This document shows positions 17,569 to 27,537 of a stretch of DNA of 64,000 bases, in pieces. The position numbers were made by a program, and so were the translations under genes. Source of the stretch: an uncultured Sphingomonadaceae bacterium (lineage in GTDB: Bacteria; Pseudomonadota; Alphaproteobacteria; Sphingomonadales; Sphingomonadaceae); NCBI GenBank assembly GCA_947501695.1, contig CANMWO010000003.1:211001-275000 (forward strand), written 5' to 3'. Each line of letters starts with the position of its first letter. Positions within the stretch are counted from its first letter, which is position 1. The notes below the pieces were generated by a model, which saw nothing but the letters and a program-made list of their open reading frames with translations, did no database searches and was not told the origin of the DNA.

Positions 17569-18213
17569 ATGATACGACAAAATTTGACGTTCTTTTTCAC
17601 AGCAATAGCGTTGCTGTTGTCCGCCAGTCTTGCAGGGGCGCAAGAACCCGATTTTCTCGAACTGGAAGGGGTCAGCCTGGAAATGACACCAGACCAAGTG
17701 CGGGCTGCCATGCAGGCCAGAGGCAATTCTATAGCCGGGAAAGACAAAGACGACCGGTTAAAATACAATACGAGCTTCCAAAATCTGGTTGCTGTAAAAC
17801 GGCAGGATCCAGAACGATTCAAAAGATATACATTAACCAGCGAGCTGCGCTACGAAACCGAGCGGGGTCATTTGCGCATCAGTTTCATGCCGTTTGTCGA
17901 TCGGCTTGTTGTCGTTTCGGCGCGTTTATCTTCTAACGAAGCGCCTTGGCTGGACAGCGCTATTCCTAATTGTACAAAGTTTATCGATAAGATGAGCGAA
18001 AGGTACCAACTCGATACAAGCACCAATAAACAATTGGGACTTTCCGGCTATTCTTCAAAGCAACGACCGATGACGGTGAATGGCCAGTTGCAAGAAGATG
18101 GACAAATTCTGCGCTTCCTTTGCTCTCCCAGAATCATGCCACAAATTCTCCTTCACAATCCCCATGCCCGGGACTTGCTCCTGCAACAGATTGACCAAGC
18201 GCTATCCGATTAG
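17569..18213 (+). CDS. Exported protein of unknown function
   Basis: A 214-residue protein with a clear Sec signal peptide (LTFFFTAIALLLSASLAGAQ, cleavage near residue 24). The mature start, FLELEGVSLEMTPDQVRAAM, resembles a small domain common in sphingomonad exported proteins in which a short helix follows a beta strand (weak resemblance). Two cysteines lie in the mature part (PNCTKF and FLCSPR) and might form a disulphide. No enzyme motif was seen. It is flanked by the glnA terminator upstream and the convergent tamB gene downstream, so it is probably monocistronic. Confidence 0.78.
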   Translation: MIRQNLTFFFTAIALLLSASLAGAQEPDFLELEGVSLEMTPDQVRAAMQARGNSIAGKDKDDRLKYNTSFQNLVAVKRQDPERFKRYTLTSELRYETERGHLRISFMPFVDRLVVVSARLSSNEAPWLDSAIPNCTKFIDKMSERYQLDTSTNKQLGLSGYSSKQRPMTVNGQLQEDGQILRFLCSPRIMPQILLHNPHARDLLLQQIDQALSD

Positions 18214-18257
18214 CCTTTGCTGACCCTATCCAGATAGCGATCACTGTGCCGGGGAAA

Positions 18258-21200
18258 TCAATAGTCCTTCGACACCTGCACATTCACATTTTGGCGGCCG
18301 ATGGTTGAGATACTCGATAATATCGATAACCAGCGGGTGATCTGGAATTCCAGCGTTGTCGCGCTATAGCCCTTGCCGTCGGTGATCAGCTCAACATAAG
18401 CACGGCGGGTGATATATTTGCCCGCAGCGATTGATGTACCCTGGCCGCTGTCGACGTCCGATGGCAGGATACGCAATCGGTCGAGGCCAACAGCTTTGCG
18501 GAGCTGGTTGATCGGATCAAGCCCGCCCCCGCTATTGAGCGAGGCAACCGCTGCGGCCAATTGTACTGCTTCTGGTGCCGACAGATCAGATATGGATGCC
18601 CCGAACAAGACACGGGATAGCAATTCATCCTCTGGCAAAGCGGGCACACTGTTAAATGCGATTTCTGGTCTGTTGCCGCGGCCAGTGACATTGATCGTGG
18701 CATTGAGGCCGGTCAGATTTGCTTCAGCTTCAATATCCAGTATCGGATTGGGTGGTTGGTTGCCCACAAAGCGAATCCGTCCGCGCTCCAGCTGAAACCG
18801 GCGGCCAGCAAATGTGTAGTTGCCGCGGACAAGGTTCGCGCTGCCCGTCATGGCAAAATTATCGACGGGGCCTGATACTTTCAAATTGGCGCGCCATTCG
18901 CTGTCGAGACCAAGTCCTTTCACCTGCAAGCGATTAGGCGCCGTGGCATTGAGTGCAAAGCGCCAAGGGCGGCTGCGAACAACCGGCGGGCGTTCATCGG
19001 CGCGGCGGTTGATTTCGGTCACTTTGATTTTCGGCAGAGCAACGGTTTCAGTGGCATTGCCAAATTGGAAAAAACTGCGATTCAGTGTCAGATCACCGGA
19101 TATCAGCCCCCCATCAGCGGAGCTACGAATCTCGATTGGTCCGGTAACCGTCGCCGCAAAATCATCGCGGGCTATTAAACGGGCATTTTGAGCATTCATA
19201 TCAAGCATGATGCCAACGCCTTCGCCTGGACTCACTGCGAAGTTGAAACTGCCGCTGCCGCTTACCGATCCACCTCCCCTGGTCAAGCCCGTGATTTCGG
19301 GAAGTATTAGCCGTGATCCGTCAAACTGACCTTGCGCCTTGATACCGGAGATCACTGTTCCGGTGAGACCGCTTTCCAGTCGGGCATTGGTGGTGCGCAG
19401 CTGTCCGTTAATTTGTGGATTGGCAAGCGTCCCCCGCACATCGGCACTGAGATTGAGCGGCCCGGTAAGATCAAATGTTTCCACGCCGGTAAGCCGCCAC
19501 AAGGCATCAGCCGCGCCATTGAATCGTGCTTGAGCGAATAGGGGGCTGCGCGTTAATTCATCCTTCCAATCGCCACCACCAAAGCCGGTAACCCGGCCCT
19601 GAAAGCGACCGATAGTTTTCGATTGCGACTGAATAATTCCGCGTGCTGCAGCGTTGCGATTGGAAATTGCAATGTTCAAACCGAGGTCAATGGGCGTCGA
19701 CGTCAGAATCAATCCGGATCTGGTAAGACCCTTGATGTTCAGCTTCGCTTCCCCGGTCGGCATTTGCGAACCCGTTTGGGTTAATTTGACCGTACCATTG
19801 GCCTCTCCGCCAAGCCCTAAATCATCTGCAACAATATCTGCAAGGGTTAGCGGCATTTTTGAAAGGTTCACGTCGAGCCGCGAAGTTCCGCTTGCCCATT
19901 GACCGGAAACGCGCGTGCGGCCTTTGCCATAGCTTAACAGTGTCGGTGACATCGACCAGCCACCGCTTACGCGGCTCAATTCAAGCGGTTGGACAAGCCG
20001 CAAAGTTCGGCCTTCAAACAAACCATTTCCCGTCATCTCATAACGATCCGGTGTAATCTTCGCCCTTGCTTGAAAATTGAAAGTGCTGCCCCTTGTACCG
20101 GCAACCGAGAATGTCGCATCGCCGGTTCCGTTGATCAGTTTGGCATTTCCGGCAATCCGACCGACCATCAAATCTCCGCGGCTGATCCCCTGCGCTTGCA
20201 CGGTCACATCAACGTTAGACTGTCCTTCGACGAGCACAACATCTGCATCCAGCGTTCCGGTTCGAATGAAAATTGGTGGCACGCCGTCAAAACGAGCATT
20301 TTCGGCATTTAGTTTCGCGCGGATCAATTGACGGTTCGGCCTGGGTTCAAACAAAACACTCCCAATCACGCCACCGCCACTTATCGAAAGATTACCCGCT
20401 AGCCCTTCGGCCGTCGGACGAATGACCCCGGTGGCTAGCGTATCCGATACCTTTAGCTGATCGACACGAACGCGGGTTTCTTGGCCCGCGATAGCTACAA
20501 TCGCCCCATTGCCGGTAAAAGGCCCCAGCGTTGATCCACCGGCAGCTGTAAAGGTAAAGCCATTTTCAGCTGGATCAAGATTGAGCTTCACCGCGGAAAG
20601 GCCCGCCGCAGGCAGCGGACTATCAAGTAAAACCGCAATCTGTGGGCGATCCAAAGAACCCTCAAGGCCTAGATCAAAACCACCATATTGGTCATGCTCG
20701 CCGCGTCCGGTAAACTCGAATATAGTGGCGGTTTGCTGCACGCCGCTGCCTTTAAAGCGCAGCTTCGGCGCTGTAATATTCAAATCAGGAAAACGCAGCT
20801 TGCGATCAGCACCCAGCACCAGTCCGGTCTTGACCACTGGGAGACCACCGCCCAATTCGCGCAGAAACACATTATCAAATCGTCTCAAATTTGCTGTCAC
20901 TTTTCCATCGAGCGATACACCAGCAGCCCCCGGTCCAATTTCCAAATCCGCGAGGATGTCAATAATTCCGATCCCGTTCATTGCGAAACCCGGTGCTTGC
21001 GCATCCAAGACAATGGCATAGTCCCCAGTGGCCAGACGTGCGTCAATATCGGCCGTGGCCCTGACACTGTCCGTTGTAATGACTGCATTCTCGGCAAACA
21101 GACGCCCTTGCTCCAATCGCAAAAGAGCATTGCCGTTAAAGCCGGACAAAAGCTGTTTGAGCAGATCCCCATTGCCAATCAGCGACCCGACCGCCAACTC

Positions 21201-22439
21201 TACCGGTATATCAAAACCATCGCTATCGCGCCTTCCCTCGCCGGATGCCCGGACACTAGTCAACAAGGTTTTGCCAATCGCCAATTGCGGCGCAGTCAGT
21301 AAATATTGATAGCGTAACTCTGAAAATTTTCCGTTGAGCAGCGCTTTGAGTTCCAGATCTTGCGCCTTCATGTTTGCTGTCAGAACCGAAGGGTCGCGAA
21401 CATCAAATTCCATTTTCAACGCATCGACGGCATTGCGAGCGAGATCAATTCCGCCCTTGGCAGCGAGACCAACAGCAGCAGAACGCATCGTCATATCCAG
21501 TTGGACCAACCTGTTTTCGACAGACGCATTGCCATTGACCACCAGTCGCGGGGCAGCAAGTTTTGCAACGAGCCCTTTCGGCAAGAGGTCCGCTTCAATA
21601 TTACCGTCATAACCAAATAAGCCATCACGGGCCTCAAGCGTTAGTTCGGTTAACGATCGATCTGCGCTTTCCACCAGTAGGCTTCCGTCCCATTTGGCCC
21701 AGTCGCCTTCGCCGGCAAGTGTGATCACAAAATCGCGCTGCAAGCCAAGTTGGCGCGATATAGCACCTTCTGCCGGCGCAATGATTTCGGCATTCAGATC
21801 GAGCTTTTCTCGATCGGGTTCAGCGTTAAAGCTCAGATTAATCTTGTCACCGCTGCGGGTTGTCGCGGCATCGAGATTGATCATCACGCGGCCGGATCGG
21901 ATATCGGCTGCTCCGGACAGATCGGCACGCTGAGCCTCCCCGACGACAGCTTCCTCCAAAAGCAGATTATCGGCCCGAAAAGCCCCAAGATAAATATCAA
22001 AGTCTGGTAACAGCGGCTTATCTTCTTGCGTATCAACCAGTTCCGGCAACCGCTTGAGCCGTGCCTTCGAGATGACGGCATTGGAAATATTCAGCTCGTT
22101 AAAAATCCATGCCAATGGACTCCAGTCTAGTGCAACACTACCAGCCTCAAAAAACACCCCCTTGGGGTCTGCTAGCGTAAGATCGACAATCTCCATCTGC
22201 TTGTAGATTGATCCGTCGATCGCTCCGATATTTATTCGCAAGCCGTCGTCGGGTTCCAGCGCTTCGATCTCGCTGATAACATATTCATGGCCGCTGTCAC
22301 TGTCCAACCAGTAAGCAGCACCTGCCAAAGCTATCCCTATTAACAAGACGAGACTAGCTATGATAACCAGAATGGTTTTGCGCACCGGGCGGCGCGATTT
22401 CATAGATGGAATATCACTGCTTGGTTCGTCGTTATCCAT
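18258..22439 (-). CDS. tamB: Translocation and assembly module protein TamB
   Basis: A very large AsmA-like/TamB protein, 1393 residues. An N-terminal membrane anchor (about residues 20-42, KTILVIIASLVLLIGIALAGAAYWL) is followed by a long periplasmic beta-rich body of repeated strands. The conserved C-terminal DUF490 domain ends with GKYITRRAYVELITDG and VNVQVSKDY. TamB bridges the envelope and, with TamA, helps insert outer-membrane proteins or move phospholipids (family knowledge). Its start shares one base with the tamA stop, so the two are translationally coupled. No truncation was seen. Confidence 0.94.
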   Translation of the reverse strand: MDNDEPSSDIPSMKSRRPVRKTILVIIASLVLLIGIALAGAAYWLDSDSGHEYVISEIEALEPDDGLRINIGAIDGSIYKQMEIVDLTLADPKGVFFEAGSVALDWSPLAWIFNELNISNAVISKARLKRLPELVDTQEDKPLLPDFDIYLGAFRADNLLLEEAVVGEAQRADLSGAADIRSGRVMINLDAATTRSGDKINLSFNAEPDREKLDLNAEIIAPAEGAISRQLGLQRDFVITLAGEGDWAKWDGSLLVESADRSLTELTLEARDGLFGYDGNIEADLLPKGLVAKLAAPRLVVNGNASVENRLVQLDMTMRSAAVGLAAKGGIDLARNAVDALKMEFDVRDPSVLTANMKAQDLELKALLNGKFSELRYQYLLTAPQLAIGKTLLTSVRASGEGRRDSDGFDIPVELAVGSLIGNGDLLKQLLSGFNGNALLRLEQGRLFAENAVITTDSVRATADIDARLATGDYAIVLDAQAPGFAMNGIGIIDILADLEIGPGAAGVSLDGKVTANLRRFDNVFLRELGGGLPVVKTGLVLGADRKLRFPDLNITAPKLRFKGSGVQQTATIFEFTGRGEHDQYGGFDLGLEGSLDRPQIAVLLDSPLPAAGLSAVKLNLDPAENGFTFTAAGGSTLGPFTGNGAIVAIAGQETRVRVDQLKVSDTLATGVIRPTAEGLAGNLSISGGGVIGSVLFEPRPNRQLIRAKLNAENARFDGVPPIFIRTGTLDADVVLVEGQSNVDVTVQAQGISRGDLMVGRIAGNAKLINGTGDATFSVAGTRGSTFNFQARAKITPDRYEMTGNGLFEGRTLRLVQPLELSRVSGGWSMSPTLLSYGKGRTRVSGQWASGTSRLDVNLSKMPLTLADIVADDLGLGGEANGTVKLTQTGSQMPTGEAKLNIKGLTRSGLILTSTPIDLGLNIAISNRNAAARGIIQSQSKTIGRFQGRVTGFGGGDWKDELTRSPLFAQARFNGAADALWRLTGVETFDLTGPLNLSADVRGTLANPQINGQLRTTNARLESGLTGTVISGIKAQGQFDGSRLILPEITGLTRGGGSVSGSGSFNFAVSPGEGVGIMLDMNAQNARLIARDDFAATVTGPIEIRSSADGGLISGDLTLNRSFFQFGNATETVALPKIKVTEINRRADERPPVVRSRPWRFALNATAPNRLQVKGLGLDSEWRANLKVSGPVDNFAMTGSANLVRGNYTFAGRRFQLERGRIRFVGNQPPNPILDIEAEANLTGLNATINVTGRGNRPEIAFNSVPALPEDELLSRVLFGASISDLSAPEAVQLAAAVASLNSGGGLDPINQLRKAVGLDRLRILPSDVDSGQGTSIAAGKYITRRAYVELITDGKGYSATTLEFQITRWLSILSSISTIGRQNVNVQVSKDY

Positions 22440-24589
22440 CAGAAAGCCTGTCCAAGCGAGACATAAACGGCAATCCGGGAATCGCCCGGTTGCGGATTAA
22501 TCGGCGTACCGACATCCACCCGGATCGGGCCAAAGTCGCTATAATAGCGGAGACCGAGACCTGTACCGAAACGCAGCCCAGTAAAATCCGGCAAGGATTC
22601 AGTATATACATTACCCGCATCGATAAATGGCACGACGCCAAAATTGCCGCCAAAGGCATCCAGACGAACCCGGGCTTCCAACGAAAATTCAACCAAAGAG
22701 CGCCCACCTGCTGGGTCATTATTCACATCGCGTGGACCGATCCGTTGAAAGCCAAAACCGCGAATCGAACCGCCGCCGCCGGAATAGAGACGCCGCGACG
22801 GCGCAATACGGTTACTGCCTGCACCAACAATAGACCCAAATCTTGCTCGTCCGGCCAAAACAATTTTCTCGGACACGGGATAATAAGCACTGCCATCAAT
22901 CTGGCTGCGCACGTAATAAAAGCTGCCCGACTGCAACGAAGCCTCTGGTGATAACCTTGCACTAAGACGAAAGCCGGTCCTCGGATCGAGAAGGTCATCG
23001 CTGCCATCATAGGCCAAAGTCACTGGCAGTGCGCCGATGAAGAAGGTGTCGCGTGATGTTGTTTGATTATCGCCATCAATATCGCGTTCCTGTGATGCAA
23101 GAAGCTCGAATCCCGCTGACCAATTCCATTTCTTTTGGAAAATCAGATTGCTTTGCCGCTCCAAGCTGCCGGAGACGGAAAATGTTCTCGCTTCAAAAGC
23201 CGAGTTATCAATATTGCTGAGCGCGACCTGGCCGTTGAGAACATTATCCCGGCGACGGAAATTGTTTCGGCGATATGTAATGCTACCAGATTGTTCCTGC
23301 GTCGCTAAAACTCCCGTCAGCCGGATCAGCCCTTCGGGGGGAAAGAAATTGCGGTGCTCCCAGCTAACCTCCGAACGAAGCCCTTCACCAGTGCCATAGC
23401 CTAAAGCGCCCGATATCGTGCGCAGCGGTGCAGGCGTGACGTTGGTGGCCAGATCAACAACTCCCGGCTGGTCCTCAGACGCGACCGGCTTTAGGTTCAC
23501 AGTCGATACCAGTCCGGTGGAGATCAGCGCCCGCCGGAAATCTTCCACTTCCGATTGCTGATAGAGGTCACCTTCGTCAAACCGTGCAATCAATTGCGCA
23601 TGATCCGGTCCGAACAGATCCTCATTCTCCATCAAAATCGAGCCGAAAACATATTTGTTGCCAGGTGTCACAACGATATCAAGATCGCCACTACGCTCGG
23701 CATGGTCGATGGTCAGCTCTGGCTCGCCCGTCTCTGCAAAAGCATATCCGTTTTCGGCCAATTCACGATCCAACCTAGCTTTGGCTTCTATGATCCGATC
23801 GCTATCGATAGTGTCGCCGGATTCTAGTCCAAAAGCATCACGGAATTTTTCGGCATCAACACCCTCGGCTTTATCGGCATCGCCTAGCGTGATCGCATCG
23901 AGTTGATATTGTGGACCCGCTATAATTCCGATGGTCACCGCGATTTCAGTGCCTTTTCCTTCAGCGAAACTATTTCGCACAATTGCGTCATAATAGCCCT
24001 CAATACGCAATAGCCGTTCCACCAGCTCGCGGTCAGTCTCTGCGCGCCGTTTGATCTGCGCGAAATTGGCTTCATCGCCGCGATATTCTTCAAGCGCAGA
24101 TAATGATTGGAACCGGTCAGAAAAAATTGCATCCACGTTTTCGGGCAAACCGGAAAAGCTAACTTTGTAGCGGCGCTCTGCCAAGGTATCCGTAGGTTGA
24201 AAATTAGCTGCGACACCTTCTTCCAGTTCCGCCTCGGCCTCTTCCCTGACGCTCTCGTCTTCGATGTCAGCAATTTCTTCTTCAGCAAGTCGGCGATCCA
24301 ACTCCAGGTCGCGCCGCGTTTCGGTTGTCGGCTCCTGCGTTTCTATACCCTCGGCAACGGGTGCATCAAGGTCTGGCCAATCAACGCCAAAGTCGGGAAG
24401 GTCGGCTAACGGTTTATCCGGGTCCAGAGGTTCTTCATCGAATGTAGCGTCAGCGGTCGTAGTATCTGTTGCGCTTTGAGTTTCTGCATTTTGCGCCAAA
24501 ACTACAGGTGGTACGGCCAGTGACAAGGCCGCAAGGACTATTCCAACCAGCAACATGAAAAGGCGATAACGATACGCGGTCAGGCCCAT
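22439..24589 (-). CDS. tamA: Outer-membrane assembly factor TamA (BamA/Omp85 family)
   Basis: A 716-residue Omp85 protein. A signal peptide ends near VLAQ (residue 33). An acidic Asp/Glu-rich low-complexity stretch (about residues 40-130) comes before the POTRA region (about 130-390), and a C-terminal 16-strand barrel ends in VYVSLGQAF with the terminal phenylalanine. The barrel motif GGGGSIRGFGFQRIGP fits the conserved VRGF/Y signature of the family. It should pair with TamB. The acidic linker is longer than in enterobacterial TamA. The promoter should lie in 24590-24839, shared with the divergent secreted-protein gene. Confidence 0.94.
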   Translation of the reverse strand: MGLTAYRYRLFMLLVGIVLAALSLAVPPVVLAQNAETQSATDTTTADATFDEEPLDPDKPLADLPDFGVDWPDLDAPVAEGIETQEPTTETRRDLELDRRLAEEEIADIEDESVREEAEAELEEGVAANFQPTDTLAERRYKVSFSGLPENVDAIFSDRFQSLSALEEYRGDEANFAQIKRRAETDRELVERLLRIEGYYDAIVRNSFAEGKGTEIAVTIGIIAGPQYQLDAITLGDADKAEGVDAEKFRDAFGLESGDTIDSDRIIEAKARLDRELAENGYAFAETGEPELTIDHAERSGDLDIVVTPGNKYVFGSILMENEDLFGPDHAQLIARFDEGDLYQQSEVEDFRRALISTGLVSTVNLKPVASEDQPGVVDLATNVTPAPLRTISGALGYGTGEGLRSEVSWEHRNFFPPEGLIRLTGVLATQEQSGSITYRRNNFRRRDNVLNGQVALSNIDNSAFEARTFSVSGSLERQSNLIFQKKWNWSAGFELLASQERDIDGDNQTTSRDTFFIGALPVTLAYDGSDDLLDPRTGFRLSARLSPEASLQSGSFYYVRSQIDGSAYYPVSEKIVLAGRARFGSIVGAGSNRIAPSRRLYSGGGGSIRGFGFQRIGPRDVNNDPAGGRSLVEFSLEARVRLDAFGGNFGVVPFIDAGNVYTESLPDFTGLRFGTGLGLRYYSDFGPIRVDVGTPINPQPGDSRIAVYVSLGQAF

Positions 24590-24747
24590 AGCAGATTCTT
24601 TAGCCGCTCACTCTGGAGGAAGCCAACAAAATAGGCCGGTTTTAGGCGAGTGCATCATTTAACCGGACAATCTGCTGAATAATCAATGGATAAGCACCCC
24701 GTGAGCGACTTGTCACATGTATCTTTATGTGACCATTATCGCCGCAT

Positions 24748-24763
24748 TTAACCAGCTGTTAAC
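24748..24763. promoter_or_regulatory. CtrA-like binding site
   Basis: TTAACCAGCTGTTAAC is an exact match to TTAA-N7-TTAAC, the full CtrA box of alphaproteobacteria. It lies about 80 bases upstream of the secreted-protein gene and about 160 bases from the divergent tamA start. Binding is inferred from the motif alone. Confidence 0.45.
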
Positions 24764-24839
24764 CATCTTGGCCCATATTTTGTCTGTTAGTATAAACGGC
24801 CTGCGTATCGGGTCGTTATCAAAGTGGGAATGTAACATA

Positions 24840-25406
24840 ATGTCGAGTAAACGGACCATATTTGTCGAAGCTGCTATCGTCGTGGGCGTATTGACCGCCG
24901 GAATAGCTACAGCACAGGCAGCGCATGCTGCTCCGCTGCAAGCTGCTGTTCAGGCCGCCGACTCGCGTGCAAACGTGAAAATCGAGAGCAAGATACTGGT
25001 TGAGCGCACTGAACAAAATGCGGCCGGCAACGCGGTCACCAAACTACACCCACCAAGTGACGTGAAGGTCGTCCCTGGCGACAAGCTGATATTCATAAAC
25101 AGCTATAGCAACACGGGCAGCACTGCTGTGACTGGATTTGTGGTAAATAACCCAATCCATTCTGCCGTCGCTTTTTCAAGCGTTAGCGAAGATTGGGCAA
25201 CCGTATCGGTCGATGGCGGCAAAAATTTTGCCAAGCTCACAGAGCTCACAGTCACCGACACTGTCCAGGAAAGCCCAGAAACGGAAACTACCAGCATCAC
25301 CCGCGCCGCGCAGCCACGCGATGTAACACATATCCGGTGGCTGTTTGCTAATGCCATTGCAGCCAATGCTTCTGGCGAACTGCGCTTTAGCGGTGTCGTA
25401 AAATAG
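24840..25406 (+). CDS. Secreted protein with DUF11-like domain
   Basis: A 188-residue exported protein. The signal region (TIFVEAAIVVGVLTAGIATAQAAHA) ends near AHA-A. The mature part has VVPGDKLIFINSYSNTGSTAVTGFVV, like the conserved-repeat (DUF11-type) domain of surface or envelope proteins, and ends HIRWLFANAIAANASGELRFSGVVK. The ATG at 24840 is chosen over the upstream in-frame ATG at 24717, which would place 41 unlikely residues before the signal peptide. The upstream region has a CtrA-like box, suggesting cell-cycle or surface regulation. Function unknown. Confidence 0.8.
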   Translation: MSSKRTIFVEAAIVVGVLTAGIATAQAAHAAPLQAAVQAADSRANVKIESKILVERTEQNAAGNAVTKLHPPSDVKVVPGDKLIFINSYSNTGSTAVTGFVVNNPIHSAVAFSSVSEDWATVSVDGGKNFAKLTELTVTDTVQESPETETTSITRAAQPRDVTHIRWLFANAIAANASGELRFSGVVK

Positions 25407-25413
25407 AGCCGGT

Positions 25414-26580
25414 TTAGCGGCCTATACGGTCGCACTGCCATTCAACCGTATCTGCGCCAATGAGCCGCGCCAGACGGGCCAGCTCAGCGTCGAGTTTTTC
25501 CGCGCGATCACCGGTCCATTTTACGCCGGTCTCAGGCCATATTTGAATGACCTTCACGATTCCTGCCTTGCGGTCGGCTTTCAATTCAATGCGGCCGACA
25601 AACCGGTCACGCTCCAGAATCGGATAGACATAGTAACCCCAACGCCGCTCGGCTGCGGGTACAAAAATCTCGATCCGATAATCAAAACCGAATAGCCGTG
25701 CCAGCCGCGTGCGATCCCGTATGGCGGGATCGAATGGACTCAATATCCGCAGCCGCGATGTCGGGGATTTGGCATCGACGAGCAGTGATTCAACATTAGC
25801 CGGTGCGACCATGCTGACCCAATCACCCTCTATCGTTTCGAGCTCTACCGGTATCAGATGATCCGATGCCTTGCCGGCCCATATCTTGACCTCCGGTGCG
25901 TCCATTGCCGCCCAAAATCTTTGAATCTCGCCCAATGTGCCGAAACCCAAGCGATCGAGCGCAGCCTTGCACAGCCAATCCACTTGATGTTCATCGCTAT
26001 GTTCCATTTCCCGATGGGCAGCAGGCACTACCCGTTCGGCGAGGTCATAATATTTGATAAATTTCTCGCGATGCGATGTTGCCAACTCACCGGCATACCA
26101 GAGCTGATCCAAGGCGCGCTTATGGGGCGGGCGGGCCCACATTTCCTTTTTGCCGACAATTTTGGTGTCAAACGCGTGGGTCGATAAGGGTCCTTCTTGC
26201 GCAATACGCGCTTTGATCGCCGCTATGTCGGCTGAATCCATGACTTTATGTTTGGCAGCCCGCGCGCCAAGGCGACGAAATTGACGTTGCCAAAGGGGAT
26301 AAAATTCCATCGGCAAGACCGAGGCATCATGTGTGAAATGTTCAAAAACCGATCGCTCTTTACCGAGTAGCTCATTCAACATCGGCTCGCGATAATTCTG
26401 GTTGCGGCTCCACAAAATGTGATGATGGGCACGGGTGACATTGCGGATTGTGTCGAGCTGGACAAAACCTAAATCCTTGATGATTTGCAGCAAGTCGAGC
26501 GGTCCGGTTGGCGCGCATGAAAGCCCTTGTCTGTCCAACCACAAGCGGCGCGCATCCCGGTTTTTGATCCTGAGCGCCAT
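25414..26580 (-). CDS. Winged-helix DNA glycosylase, AlkZ/YcaQ family
   Basis: A 388-residue AlkZ-type protein (family once DUF1006). Family members unhook interstrand crosslinks or remove alkylated bases. The catalytic-type motif QLD (Q41-x-D43) sits in GFVQLDTIRNVTRAHHHILWSR, followed by FEHFTHDASVLP, both strongly conserved in the family. The C-terminal half carries the usual FDPAIRDRTRLARLFGFDYRIE and RWGYYVYPIL segments. The frame is open further upstream, but ATG at 26580 comes one base after the DMT transporter stop and fits the family start. The substrate range is inferred only. Confidence 0.9.
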   Translation of the reverse strand: MALRIKNRDARRLWLDRQGLSCAPTGPLDLLQIIKDLGFVQLDTIRNVTRAHHHILWSRNQNYREPMLNELLGKERSVFEHFTHDASVLPMEFYPLWQRQFRRLGARAAKHKVMDSADIAAIKARIAQEGPLSTHAFDTKIVGKKEMWARPPHKRALDQLWYAGELATSHREKFIKYYDLAERVVPAAHREMEHSDEHQVDWLCKAALDRLGFGTLGEIQRFWAAMDAPEVKIWAGKASDHLIPVELETIEGDWVSMVAPANVESLLVDAKSPTSRLRILSPFDPAIRDRTRLARLFGFDYRIEIFVPAAERRWGYYVYPILERDRFVGRIELKADRKAGIVKVIQIWPETGVKWTGDRAEKLDAELARLARLIGADTVEWQCDRIGR

Positions 26581-26581
26581 A

Positions 26582-27496
26582 TCAAATAGCCGTGGTTTCG
26601 ACATGGGCGGCCGGACGGCCGCGGCGGGTGGCCAATATGCAACCAGCAACGATCAGCACCGTGCCGAATATTGTCGGCAAGGTGACGGGTTCTGAAAAGA
26701 ATATCCATCCAAAAATTGCTGCCCAGATAAAGGCGCTATATTCCAGATTAATCAGAACCTGCGCCTGCGCCCGCGCATAGCCCCAAGCGATGAACAGCGC
26801 GGAGATAATCGACAATAAGGCTGCGGCCAAAAATTCCGGGGCATATTGCATGTCCGGAACGACCGCAAAAAACGGCGCGACCAGCGCATAGCTGACCCCG
26901 ACCACAAGATTTTGGAAAAAGCTGATTTCAATGGGGTCCGCGAGCAAGGCCTGGCTGCGCTGGATCACCAGATTGGCGGCATAGAGTAGCGCGGACAGCA
27001 ACACCGCACCAAAACCGAGCAGCTCATCATTGGTATATTCACCGCTTATCTTTCCCCAACCAATGACGACAACCCCGGCGAGGCCGAGCACAGACGCAAA
27101 GATCGCATTGCGGTGAATAGTTTCGCCCAGGAACACCGCCGCCAGATAAAGCGCGATAATCGGCGCAATGAACGACAGCGCCACGGCTTCGGCAATTGGC
27201 ACCCGGACGAGTGCCCAAAAGAACAGAAACGCCATGAAAACTGTAATAATCCCGCGCTGCAGATGAATTTTCAACGTGGGCATCGCGGGCAATTTGGGGC
27301 GGCGCGCGAAATAGAGCATGCTCACCAGAATAAGCGCCAACAACACCCGCCAGAATATCGCATTATAAGCCCCCAACGAGATGCTGAGGCTCTTCATCGC
27401 AACATCCATCAGGCAGAAAAAGGCCAGGCCAACTAGCACTGAGCCTATTGGCAATATTGGCGCACCTTGGTTTTGAGGATCAGGACCGACGGACAT
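26582..27496 (-). CDS. DMT-family (EamA) transporter
   Basis: An inner-membrane transporter of the drug/metabolite family, 304 residues with ten predicted membrane helices in two EamA repeats (first half to about residue 155, second from about 160). Typical stretches are FWALVRVPIAEAVALSFIAP and FIWAAIFGWIFFSEPVTLPTI. Substrates in the family include amino acids and other metabolites. The open frame extends to 27730, but the first 78 residues are Arg-rich and unlike a membrane protein, so ATG at 27496 is used. It lies 41 bases after the acyl-CoA dehydrogenase gene and just before the AlkZ-like gene, all leftward. Confidence 0.9.
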   Translation of the reverse strand: MSVGPDPQNQGAPILPIGSVLVGLAFFCLMDVAMKSLSISLGAYNAIFWRVLLALILVSMLYFARRPKLPAMPTLKIHLQRGIITVFMAFLFFWALVRVPIAEAVALSFIAPIIALYLAAVFLGETIHRNAIFASVLGLAGVVVIGWGKISGEYTNDELLGFGAVLLSALLYAANLVIQRSQALLADPIEISFFQNLVVGVSYALVAPFFAVVPDMQYAPEFLAAALLSIISALFIAWGYARAQAQVLINLEYSAFIWAAIFGWIFFSEPVTLPTIFGTVLIVAGCILATRRGRPAAHVETTAI

Positions 27497-27537
27497 CGAA
27501 ATGCTATCGGGCCGACGCGTAAAAAAGTCTAGCCGTG

